From the NCBI RefSeq assembly GCF_035046505.1, contig NC_089821.1, positions 314,137,368 through 314,201,367 of the forward strand: 64,000 nt of DNA, read 5' to 3'. The DNA is from Tiliqua scincoides. Its lineage: Eukaryota > Chordata > Lepidosauria > Squamata > Scincidae. The notes below the pieces were generated by a model that saw only the letters and a list, made by a program, of their open reading frames with translations, searched no databases and was not told the DNA's origin. Below are positions 11,401 to 28,200 of the stretch, one piece after another (the stretch's first letter is position 1; the number at the start of each line of letters is the position of its first letter). Both the position numbers and the translations under genes were made by a program.

Positions 11401-13381
11401 TGGTAGCCGGAGAAGGTGTGCCTTTCTCCCCCTGTGGGAGTGCAGGAAAGCGTTCCCTGAATCAGCACAGAGCAGAGGCCGGGCACTGCGCTGGGTCAGC
11501 GCCATCGCCGAGAAGACCCTGTCTCACACAGCCGCCCGCTATTCCCTCGGAAGGTTGGTGGCATCTCCTGGACGGCCGCACAGTGCCAGCCTTGGCCTCT
11601 CCTGGCTCCTTCTGCTTCCTTGGAGGGCTTGAGCACCAGTGCCTGCTGGCCGGGGTCCCACGCCTGTGCCGGGGCTGCTCTCTGGCTGACGCGTCGTCTT
11701 GCTGGTTCCGCAGGCCTCCAACATAGACGACGTCTTGAGTCACCACACGAGCTTCTTGGACAACTGCCTGAAGGACTGCATGCTCACCAACCCAGAGCTG
11801 CTGAAGATCTTCTCCAAGATGATGTCTGTCTGCGTCATGTTCACCAACTGCATGCAGGTCGGGCTCTCCCTGGCTTTGAGGACTGAGTGGCAGCTGCTGC
11901 TTTCTTGGGGGGTGGAGTGGGAGAAACGAGGAGGAGTCAGGGTGAATGTTTGTCAGCTTGTAGTGCAGTGCAGTTGAAGGCTCACCTCTGGCTCGGCACC
12001 CCCAACAGTGATTCTGTTCTCTGGCAGTTTTCTTTCCACCTGGCTGGTCAGTCATTCAGTGTCTTAGAGGGGAAGGATGGTTCTCTCCTCCTTTCCTTCA
12101 GGGCTCCCTTCCTTTCTTCCCTCTGCACACTGCCTTGGGTGATCTCTTCAAATTGCACACTTTTTGATGCAATACCCAGCTCTGCCCCAGAACCGGCTCC
12201 CTGAGATGGGAACTGTGACACTCAGGAAGGACTAGCCTGGCCATGCGTGTGCTGGGGAGACCCCGTGAGTGGTGGTGGTTGCAAACAGGAGGTCTTGAGA
12301 AAGGGGTCTTCTGCGAGTCATTCAGCCTTCTGGAAATACAGCTGGTTTTGAATGGCTCTGGCTGTCTCTTGTTAGACCTGCAAACCTGCTGCCATCCATT
12401 CTGTTCTTTCCACTTCATTCACCGAAGAGCGACTGGTCAGATTGGGCATGTGTATGTTCAGGAAATTGTTTGTGAATATGTGGTGTGGGTTTTATTGGGG
12501 TTGCACTCTGTTGGCATTTCAGTCTTGGTTTGGATGAACAACTATTTCTGGCTCTTCCACCTCTCAGGATGAGGTTAAGCCTTGGAGTTTTTTTGTACCT
12601 GCTGCCTTGAAGGAAGAGGGGAGCTCAGTGTCCACTGCTGCTCATGTCTGCTTTTCCCCCATGTGGCAGAGATTCTCCCACAGCATGAAGCTGGACAGTG
12701 AACTGGGGCGCCTGACCGTAGAGCATGGGACCATGCGGGGTCCACCCACAGAGCAGGAGCGGGTAGAGGAATCCTCGAGGAAGCAGCTTGCCAACAGGGT
12801 GGGTCATTGGGCTACCTCCAGAGAGCTCTCCATGGCCGAGAGGCCCTCCTTTTGGGAGGCAGCTGCTGCTTGGGGCATGTGCTGCTTCTACATTGGGGCT
12901 CTCCTGGCCAAAGAAGGTGGCAGGGCACAGGGGGGAGACCTTTTCAGTCCCCCTACAGGGACGACAGCAGCCCTAAGTACACGCTTTTGCTCTGCAGCTC
13001 TTAGCAGAGCACGCAGATTCTTTGCAGGTCACCTCTGGCTTTGAGGCAACCATCAACAAGTTTGATCACAATTTCTCTGCACATCTCCTGGACCTCCTGG
13101 ACAAACTGAGCATCTACAGCACCAACGACTGCGAGCACAGCATGATCAACATCATCTACAGGTAAGTGGCCCTTGCTCAGCATTGCTGCTGGACCCCCAG
13201 ACCGGATAGCTGGAGGGGGTCCTTTTCAGGGTTTTTGTGTCCCTCCCCTCCTCTCCTCTCTAGGTTGGATTTCAATGGTTTCTACACAGACCGCCTGGAA
13301 CACATGTCTGCAGAGCGAAGCCAGAGGGCCGCTGTCCCCACTGCTGCTGCTCCCCCCGGAGCTGTCACAGCTGGTCAGTGA
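4175..13381 (+). CDS. TUBGCP2: TUBGCP2, gamma-tubulin complex component 2 (17 coding exons)
   Basis: Exons: 4175-4321, 4426-4554, 4647-4826, 5078-5237, 5540-5747, 6084-6283, 6798-6987, 7168-7313, 7958-8138, 8989-9169, 9828-10000, 10243-10371, 10693-10813, 11714-11857, 12670-12798, 12998-13161, 13264-13381. Every junction is GT-AG and in phase; 2700 nt give 899 aa, against 902 recalled for human. It begins MSEFRLHHDVSELL and ends GAVTAGQ. The protein is a core subunit of the gamma-tubulin small complex (with GCP3 and gamma-tubulin) that nucleates microtubules at centrosomes. The middle holds the GCP N-terminal (Grip1) domain, from about FPAWVYERPALIGDFL to STANTDPFKDDLK. The C-terminal gamma-tubulin-binding (Grip2) half follows, from IDLMPHDLITQLLRVLAIE to SIYSTNDCEH, with the signature FTLRQRMLNFVQNIQYYMMF. 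The most variable parts are the Ala/Pro-rich stretch of exon 3 and the tail after ERSQ. No lesion is seen. A poly(A) signal lies 187 nt past the stop. Transcription starts from the CpG island shared with ZNF511. Confidence 0.97.
8824..8858 (+). repeat. possible tRNA-SINE A-box fragment in TUBGCP2 intron 9
   Basis: GGTGGTAGCTCAGTGGCAGA matches the A-box half of tRNA-derived repeats that I associate with reptile genomes. No B box follows, so at most a fragment remains. Confidence 0.25.
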
Positions 13382-13567
13382 GTCGTCCCTCGGGCTCAGG
13401 TGATGTTGAACTGCTGGCTTTGATCGGCACCTGTGTTGTGCGGATGTTGGCCAGGTGCAGTTGAGCCACATCTGTTGCAGCTGCTGGTGTACGTGTGTCG
13501 AGAGTCTCTGTGTGTGGTGTTTGTAATATTTGAAGCACAAAACTGAATTCTGTGTATTTTGGCTTGA

Positions 13568-13573
13568 AATAAA
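13568..13573 (+). terminator. TUBGCP2 poly(A) signal AATAAA
   Basis: AATAAA lies 187 nt after the TUBGCP2 stop, with GT-rich sequence shortly downstream. It defines a 3' UTR of roughly 200 nt. Confidence 0.75.
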
Positions 13574-14342
13574 AAGCACCTGCAAACGGCTTCTGTAGCC
13601 TTGAGTGGGAACCGTTTGCACACAGAGGTTGGCCTGTTGGGATACTGTCCAGGGTGCGGGTATGGAGATCCTCGTTAAAAGCATACCCAGAAGCAGACTT
13701 CACCTGAGCACCCCCCCCCCCAAAATCTCAATTTTTAAAACATCTTTTTTTTACACATTCTTGCAGAGCATGGCCTGTGTCTCACAGCGGGACAGAACTG
13801 CTGCAAGCCTTAAATGGCCTGTTTTGCAGAAGTGCCTCACTGACCTGTGAGTGCGCTCCCAGTACCTGGCAACAGAAACCATCAGTGAAATACAATAGAA
13901 ACCACTCCTTCCCCTGGTCTTGCAAAACCTCCTGGGGAGCCTGACAGGAAGAGAAATAATGACCAGTGCCCTAGAAACAGACCGGAAGCACACATTTTCA
14001 GTAAGAACAACCCTTTTTCCTTGCTTCACTGTGAGAGATTTCCTCAGAGCCATTTCAGCTGTCAAGGGAAGGAGTTTAGCCTGAGGCACCTTTGGAAAGT
14101 TCAGTATCTTAACTGTTCATCAGGTTTCAGTACAGCTGCCAGGTAGCTAATGACTGAAGCTAATGAATCAAGCCAGTGCTTGAAACTTTTCCTGTTGGGC
14201 AGCCCAGTCTTAAGCTGTGCTGGCACAGTGGGGGTCACGTGGCCTCTGCTGTATCCATCACAGCTCAGGAGGTCTATGTGGTCAGGGGATATTTTTCCTC
14301 TTACACTAAGTAAAGCTGTGGCCTGCCCTATGAGAAGAGGTT

Positions 14343-14472
14343 TAGAAAATATTTCTTTAGCCAGTGTGTCATTAGTTTGTGGAAGCCGGACTAGATGGGC
14401 CTATGGCCTGATCCAGGGATGGGGTAATGGCATCTGGCCTGGATGCCTTTAAAAGGGGATTGGGCAGATTTC
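14343..14472 (+). mobile_element. scrambled CR1 LINE 3' fragment
   Basis: CR1 3' motifs occur out of their usual order. An AATATTTCTTTA block and 'GTTTGTGGAA' are followed directly by the extreme-tail motif GGACTAGATGGGCC. CTGGCCTGGATGCCTTTAAA then follows, although it normally precedes that tail. A small rearrangement or gene conversion between copies is implied. Confidence 0.6.
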
Positions 14473-15654
14473 TGGTGTCTCACAGGTTACGTTCGTTTAC
14501 AGCACAGAACACCACATTTTGATGTTTAAGGTATTTTTGAGAAATTAAAATAATACTTTTACAGCTAATAATACTGTGACTGTATGTGCTGACACTGTGT
14601 CACCTACCTAGTACACTATTAAAAATTAAGAATGAGAATTTGGAATAAAAACACATAATGCCACTTTCTGCAATTCAAATCACAAAATCTGAAAAAGTAA
14701 AACAGTTTTCAAACACTCCGGTGGGGAACTGAAGGGGAAAGGCCTGAATGTGGCAGAAAAAGCAAACGGTGGCTTTGCTTCTAGAAAGAAACACTCAGTT
14801 GTTGCTTATGGCAAGTTGTAACAATGCCAGATTAACACACACAAAACTGTTTGTGTATTAGTGATCATGGCGAGACTGTCTGCCTCCTATGGAAGTCATA
14901 TATGTGGTTTTCTTTCCAGGCATTTGGATGCCTTGAATTTTGCCTGATTCTCTTAAGCACATTTCACTGGATGTTCCTGTGGATGTTCCATTAGCTTATG
15001 TTTGTCTACTTCCCTCACCACGGATGCCTTTTTAAACTTTACACGTTTCTTTTTTAGTCGCCTTTCTGCGCCTCCAAAGTGACCCTCTCTCAGCTCCTTT
15101 TAGTAGTTTTCTCCCATACCTCTTCTAGGCACGATTATGAAGGAGTAAAGAATTAAGTAGAAGTTAAAAGAAGGCATTTCAGACCTAATTGACAAAGCCC
15201 AATAGGTTTCCAGGTCCAGATGACATCCACCCAAAAGTTCTTAATGAACTATGGAACTTAATGCAACTTATCCCTTAAAATAGCCACTATGCCAGCGGAT
15301 TCGAGAATAGCTACTGTCATGCCAATCTTTTAAAAAAATGGAGGGACTCATAACAGCCCCGCTGGATCAGGCCATAGGCCTATCTACTCCAGCTTCCTGT
15401 ATCTCACAGCGGCCCACCAAATGCCCCAGGGACTCAGGAAACTACAGGTTAGATGGGGGAAAGCCTCATCAAAGATAAAACCTTAAAACGGATATAATAA
15501 GCTTTGCTGAGGAAAAATCAGTATGGCTTCTGCATGGGCAAGTCTTGCCTCATTTAGAAGTCTTTGAAAATGTCAACCAGTGTGTGGATATGGGAGAACC
15601 TGTGGATATTCTATATCTGAATATAGAATAGGTGTTTACAAGGCGTTAACCCTG

Positions 15655-15906
15655 CTAACTGGGTAAGAGGCACTTTTTTCAAGTGGGTGCTCCTTTTTTT
15701 AGCAGGGGGAGAGTAAGTGGCCCGCCTCGCCCCAGCAGTGTATTTTCTGGTGGCTGTGTGCTGGTGTTATTTTGCATCTTTTTAGACTGTGAGCCCTTTG
15801 GCACCGGGAGTCATTTAGTTATTGGATTTTATCTGCAAACCCCTTGGTGAACTTTTTGTTGAAAAGTGGTATATAAATATTGTTGTTAATAATAATAATA
15901 ATAATA
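15655..15906 (+). repeat. SINE/L2-type repeat with (AAT)n tail
   Basis: The motifs GACTGTGAGCCCTTTGG, GTGGTATATAAATATTGTTG and a terminal (AAT)n run (15889-15906) are the 3' end of an L2/MIR-style retroposon. The 5' head is not clear, so the exact family is open. Confidence 0.5.
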
Positions 15907-16190
15907 CACTCCCTCACAAGAGGCTGCTGAGAAAACTTCATTCAGGAAATTAGAGGGCAGCTCCTCTCACGGATTGGGAACTGGTTAGGACTAGGAAGTA
16001 GAGGGTGGATGCCAATGGGCAATTTTCACAATGGAGAGAGGTGAAAAGCGGTGTGCCCCAAGGATCTGTCCTGGGACAGGTGCTCTTCATAAATGACCTG
16101 GAGACAGGATTGAGCAGTGAGGGGGCCAGCATTGGAAAACTTTGGACAGGATTCATACCCTACGTGGTGTTAGTCAGGACTCAGTGTTTA

Positions 16191-16425
16191 AATGGGCACT
16201 AGTATCGACCCCACAGTGTTATTGTGGGTTCTCCCACCAAACCATATACCAACCACATTGTGTCTGGCTGCAAACTGAGGGCGTATACTGGCCCATGGTC
16301 TGACTCTTTCAATGAAGGTAACTCTGTCCTTGAATGGCTGGATGAACTGGACATTGACATTTGATCTAGTCTAATTGATATATAAGTCCATGTATTATAT
16401 GCCATGTGCTAAATAAATAAAGGTG
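16191..16425 (+). other. unidentified insert in CR1, open frame then AATAAATAAA
   Basis: This 235-nt piece breaks the CR1 sequence. From 16204 a 53-codon frame reads through to ...FNEGNSVLEWLDELDIDI and a stop at 16362-16364. AATAAATAAA follows about 50 nt later, just where CR1 resumes. That is the shape of the 3' end of a retrocopied transcript, but I do not recognise the peptide. Confidence 0.3.
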
Positions 16426-16740
16426 GCCAAATTTGTGGATGACACTAAATTTTTCCAAGTGGTAAAAACCAGAAGGGTTTATGAAGAGCTGTAGCAGGAT
16501 CTCTCCAAACTGGGAGAACGGAGAGCAAAATGGCAGATGCTTTTGATGTAAGTAACGTAATGCAGACTGGCACAAGAAATAAAAACTTGAGAGTAACGTA
16601 GTCAATATTATGTACCATGGTATTAATACTCCAGATGTGGCATCACCAGTTCTGGTTGCCACATCTCAAAAAGAACATAATGGAACTGAAAAAGGTGCTG
16701 AAGAGAGTGACCAAAATGATTAGTAAGCCTGGACACCTCC

Positions 16741-18160
16741 CTTCTAAAAACTACATTTTATTTTAACATTGTGCTCTTCAATAAGTGGCTGCCCTACTAT
16801 CAAATCCACCACTGTAATGGAGTGGAGAAGGGGTTGTGCAACTTTATCTGTGCAGCATGTGTGTGGGGAAGAGGAAGCCATCTTCTCTACTTCTGAAACT
16901 TGTAAAAGGCTGGAGAGTCCTGCTCTAGGCTCCTCTGGCAAAAGCTAAGAACCTGTGCAAGTGACTACCTGGAAGGGGAACTATTTGAACAACTGTGCAA
17001 GACAACTGGGCAGATGTGGGTGCACTGAACTTCATTCTCAGCAGTATTCCTGGTGCTTGTTGTAGAGGGGAAGGGAGCTCAAGCCCCCTCCCTGGCCCAG
17101 GGACAGGCGAGGTCTTCCATCCTGACTTCAGATGTCCCTCCATGACAGTTACGGAACTACAACATTCTGCAAAGGAAATGGTCCCTTTTGCCCTAAACAC
17201 GAGTAAAGGTGAGAAAAAGAGCAGAAGTTGCATACAACCACTAGAATTCCTCCCCCTTTGACAGATAGTTATTCTAGTTGATCCTTTTTCCTAGAGAGCA
17301 CTATCAAGACCAGGTGGCCATGCTGCAGGTGGCAGGGAAATGGATCTAGCACAAATACCGCTTTCAGCAAAAAAGTAAAGGAAATATCTTTAGTTATCCT
17401 CTTGCACCTGTATTTGAAAGGCAACCTTCCTTTAATTTAAAAAACACCATTACAGATTAAGCATTTCCAGGCATTACATTAATCCTCACAAGCAAGCTTG
17501 TAGTAAGAGCACATATTTCACTTTAGCACCCAAAAGCTCAATCACTTGCATGCAAGTGGGCCAACAACATATCCAAGAACACCGCAGTAGGAAGGCTGTC
17601 AAGCCGGAGACTGGGCAGCTCTCGAATGGGACTGGCAATGATCGTCAAAACCCTGCTACAGGAGCATCTACAGAGGGCATGAAAACAGGACCAGCAGGCT
17701 GCAGACAACAGGCTGAAGAGGCAGCTACCCCTTCACAAGTCTTTGTCACCATCCTTGATTGGGTCCAGTCGCAGGACCAAGAGATACATGAAGGTGCCCA
17801 CTGAGGACAGGCAAGGAATGGTTCTCAAAGTAGACAGAACCACCAAGACTGAGCCCTTCCCCCCCCCAGCATTGAGAGAACAAACTGTTTCCGTGTGTAA
17901 TTGGAGCAGGATGACATCCCCTTCGAAAGGAGGTTTAATAGGAGCCCCGGAGGGAGCTCATGGAGATAAGTTCTCCAATTTAAAGGCCTGAGATAAATTA
18001 AAGGACTTTCTTTGAGAAATGGCAGCCATTAGGGGCGTATTGGAATTTCATGTTTGGGTAGATGAAGTTGGATCACGTAACACGATGACGTAGATGATTT
18101 TTGTAAAGATAACATGTCAGATTACAAGTCATGGCCTTGGTCCATTTCCTTTCCCCATAC
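16741..18160. other. intergenic, possibly ERLIN1 3' UTR
   Basis: No coding exon or clear transposon seen. The part above 17934 may be the antisense of an ERLIN1 3' UTR if the minus-strand ATTAAA there is used. Confidence 0.3.
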
Positions 18161-18510
18161 AGCTGCGGTTTTCAAACTCTCAGGGAGTTTGAAGCCTGCA
18201 GTAAGTCTTTGCAGGGGTGGGGGGAGGCAGCAACACAATACCCAGTCCTCAGGGCTGCAGGGACTGGGGTGCAGCCTGCAGTCCCTGTGTGCAGAGAGCC
18301 CTGCAGAGGGTTGCGCAGGGCTCCCTGCACACCAGGGAGGCTGCAGGAGGCTTGGTCAAGTGTACCCAAGCCCCTGCAACCCCCCTGAGCGGCACGATCC
18401 TGGGGATCGTGCCGCTGCCTCCTGGCTGCCCCTGCCCCTTAAGGGGAAAGAGACCAGGGCCCTCAGGCTGGGGCATCGCGACGCCCCAGTCTGAATACCA
18501 CTGCTATAAG
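18161..18510. mobile_element. decayed hAT-like MITE with internal hairpin
   Basis: The left end CTGCGGTTTTCAAACT and the reverse complement of the right end (GCAGTGGTATTCAGACT) resemble each other and the hAT terminus CAGTGGTTYTCAAACT. The interior is GC-rich and holds a perfect 13-bp inverted repeat (18388-18400 / 18404-18416). No clear 8-bp target duplication remains. Confidence 0.45.
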
Positions 18511-18937
18511 GGTTTGCCTCACTCCGTGCCTCATAGAGAACTGGTTCAAACGTGCACTTTTCTACCCTGGAGAGCAAGATACCAACTCAGAATTCAAAAC
18601 GCAGAACCACCCGTTTGAAAGGACCCCTTAGAACCCCACATCTGCCACCTGCAGAAGACCTTGGAGTGGGAGTACCAGCGCGCAGACCACCCTGTCACCA
18701 GGCAGATACAGCAGCCACCTCACCACCTCCTTGGTGGCACTGAGTGCGAGCAAGCAGAGCAGCACAGCTGGCTGGGTGGATCATGGCCTCCCCAGGCAAC
18801 CTCCTCTGGAAGCCCTGAGCTGCCTATGGAGGAGTACTGTATCAAGGAGATCAGATATACTGCAGAAACGCACCGTACTCTGGCTGCGCCCCTGGAAAAG
18901 GTCGAAGGGAGGAGCAAGACTGCCTGGCTGGGAAGTG

Positions 18938-25187
<6,250 letters not shown>

Positions 25188-25270
25188 CGCGCCCGCCCGC
25201 AGCTGCCGCCCCGCCCCGCCCCTTCCGGCGCGGCGGAAGTGACGCAAGGGGTGCGCGGGCAGGCAGGAGG

Positions 25271-28200
25271 ATGGCGGGCACCCCGGAGCGGCCGCTGCGC
25301 CTGTGAGGAGGGGGTCGGAGGAGGCCGCGGGGGGCGGGCCGGGCCGGGCCGGGCCGGGCCGGGACTAACTCTCCCCTCCCCTCCCCTCCCCTCCCAGGCT
25401 GGTGTGCGGGGACGTGTCGGGGCGGCTGGGCGCGCTCTACGGCCGGGTGGAGGCGGCGCAGCGCAAGAGCGGCGCCTTCGACGTGAGTGGCGCCCCTCCC
25501 CCTCCCCCTCCCCGGGGGCGGGGCCCCCTCCCCCGCCCTCCCCCTGACCGCCCTCTCCCCGCAGCTGCTGTTGTGCGTGGGGAGCTTCTTCGACGCCGCG
25601 CGGGACGCCGAGTGGGAGGAGTACCGCGCGGGCAGGAGGACAGGTAGGGGGCGGGGCAAGGCGGGCGGGGCGGGGCGGGGCGCGAACCCCCCCCCGCGCA
25701 GGAGTGACGCCCCCTCCCCGCCCCTTCCCTCTCCGCAGCCCGGATCCAGACCCTGCTGCTGGGCGCCAACAGCGAGGACACGCGTGGCCACTTTCCAGAC
25801 AGCGCTGGCGGCTGCGAGCTGGCACCGAACATCACCTACCTGGGTGAGTCTTCCAGGGCGAGGGGGGCCGTGCTGGGGAGCGGCTGCCTGGGCCGGGCGG
25901 GGCGGGGCGGGTGGACTTCCACACGCCGGGAGCGCTGCCAGCCCGGCCTCCGCAGCCCGGCTCCAACACCCACCTGTCCACTTGTGCCTGCAGGGCGCAG
26001 AGGGGTCTTCACCGGCGCTTCTGGGCTGCGCATCGCCTACCTGAGCGGCACAGAGGCCCCGGGGGAGCCGGCTCCGACGCACTGCTTCGGCGCCAGGGAC
26101 GTGGCCGAGCTCCGGGACTCGCTGCTCTCTGCTCCCGGCTTCAGAGGCGTGGACGTTCTGCTGACCTCGCCCTGGCCGAGAGGCGTGGAGGCCTTCGCCC
26201 GCAGCCCCGTGAGTACCACCCGTGCGCGGGAGGCCACCTGGTGCTGTGCGCCACACAGAGAGCCACTTCTCACTGCGCGGGGGAGGCCTGGCCTTTTCCT
26301 TCTCCTGTAGCTGCTCTGTCGGTGGAGGAGACCCGGTTGGGGGAGCTGCGAGCGCATCTGGCCTAGAAGCCAGTTCCCACCCAGGCATGTGGCGGGGGCG
26401 CTTCTGTCCCCCCACCCCTGAGAAGCAGGGCTGGGCAGCCCTTTCCAGAGTGGGCATCACCTCTGGGCGGTGCTCCTGTCGAGCACAGAGCACTGCGGGT
26501 GGCTACAAATGGATGGTGAGGCTCCACCTGGAGCATTGCGCCCAGTTCTAGTGGCCATATCTCAAAAAGGATGTGGTGGAAGTGGGAAAGGTGCACAGAG
26601 AGCAACTGAGATGGTTGCTGGGCTGGGGCACCTTCCTTATGAGGAAAGGCTATGGCGTTTGGGCCTCTTCAGCCTAGAAAAGAGGCACCTGAGGGGGGAC
26701 ATGATTGCGACATACAAAATTATGCGTGGGAAGGATAAAGTGGATGGAGAGATTCTCTTTACGCTCTCACATAACACTAGAACCAGGGGACATCCACTCA
26801 AATTGAGTGTTGGGAGCTTTAGGGCAGACAAAAGAAAATATTTCTTTACTCAGCATGTGGTTGCCTTCGGAACTGCAACAGAAGGCATCTATCTCTGGAC
26901 CAGATCAGACAGAAAGCTCTTCAACCTCTCCAGACTGAGAGCAAAGTCCAGCTGAAATGTCTGCGTGACTTCACAGCTGTCACTACCCACTCTGCCAAAG
27001 ATCTCCAGCAGCTCATGGATCGTTTTAGCAAGGCCTGCCAAGATTTTGAACTGACGATCAGCCTGAAGAAAACACAGGTCATGGTTCAGGATGTGGACTC
27101 ACCTCTTGCATTACAATCTCTGCGCATGAACTGGAGGTTGTCCATGTCTTTGCGTACCTTGGCTCAACGATCTCTGACACTCTTTCTCTCGATACCGAGC
27201 TAAACAAATGCACCGGTAAAGCAGCTACCACGTTTTCCAGACTCACAAAGAGAGTCTGGTGCAACAAGAAGCTGACGGAACATACCAAGATCCAGGTCTA
27301 CAGAGCTTGCGTCCTGAGTACACTTCTGTACTGCAATGAGTCATGGCCTCTTTGCTCACAACAGGAGAGGAAACTGAATGCTTTCCACGTGCACTGCCTC
27401 CTACGCATTCTCGGCATCACCTGGCAGGACAAAGTTCCAAACAACGCAGTCCTGGAACGAGCTGGAATCCCTAGCACATATGCACTGCTGAAACAGAGAC
27501 GCCTGCGTTGGCTCGGTCATGTTGTGAGAATGGATGATGGGCGGATCCCAAAGGATCTCCTCTATGGAAAACTCATGCAAGGAAAGCGCCCTAAGGATCT
27601 CCTCTATGGAAAACTCATGCAAGGAAAGCGCCCTACAGGTAGACCACGGCTGCGATACAAGGACATCTGCAAGAGGGAACTGAAGGCCTTAGGAGTGGAC
27701 CTCAACAAGTGGGAAACCCTGGCCTCTGAGCGGCCCGCTTGAAGGCAGGTTGTGCAGCATGGCCTTTCCCCGTTTGAAGAGACACTTGGCCAACAGTCTG
27801 AGGCAAAGAAGGAAGGCCCATAGCCAGGGAGACAGACCAGGGACAGACTGCACTTGCTCCCGTTGTGGAAGGGATTGTCACTCCCGAATTGGCCTTTTCA
27901 GCCACACTAGACGCTGTTCCAGAACCACCTTTCAGAGCACGATACCATAGTCTTTCGAGACTGAAGGTTGCCAACAACAACCAACAACCGGTTGGTCTGT
28001 GGAACTCCTTGCCACAGGATGTGGTGATGTCGTCTGGCCTGGACGCCTTTAAAAGGGGATTGGAGAAGTTACTGGAGAAAAAATGCATTACGGGTTACAA
28101 ATGCATTACAAGTGCATTAGGGGATGTTTGTGTGCAACTCCTGATTTTAGAAATGGGCTATGTCAGATGCAAGGGAGGACGCCAGGATGAGGTCTCTTGT

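Larger units (their letters stand above)
15165..16740 (+). mobile_element. old, interrupted CR1 LINE (RT region)
   Basis: Diverged CR1 ORF2 pieces appear in element order. Near 15195-15330 is the SPGPDGIHP-type RT block (CCAGGTCCAGATGACATCCA). Near 15500-15640 is the block before the RT core. At 16005-16130 SGVPQGSVLG is readable. At 16620-16735 comes the C-terminal block. It is interrupted by a reverse CR1 tail (about 15347-15437), a SINE- or L2-like repeat (15655-15906) and an unidentified piece (16191-16425). Many substitutions make this one of the oldest CR1 copies in the window. Confidence 0.7.

Noticed and set aside
25188-25270. CHUK between ERLIN1 and CWF19L1
   Set aside because: Only 83 bp separate the two start codons; no CHUK exon can fit and none was seen elsewhere in the window.
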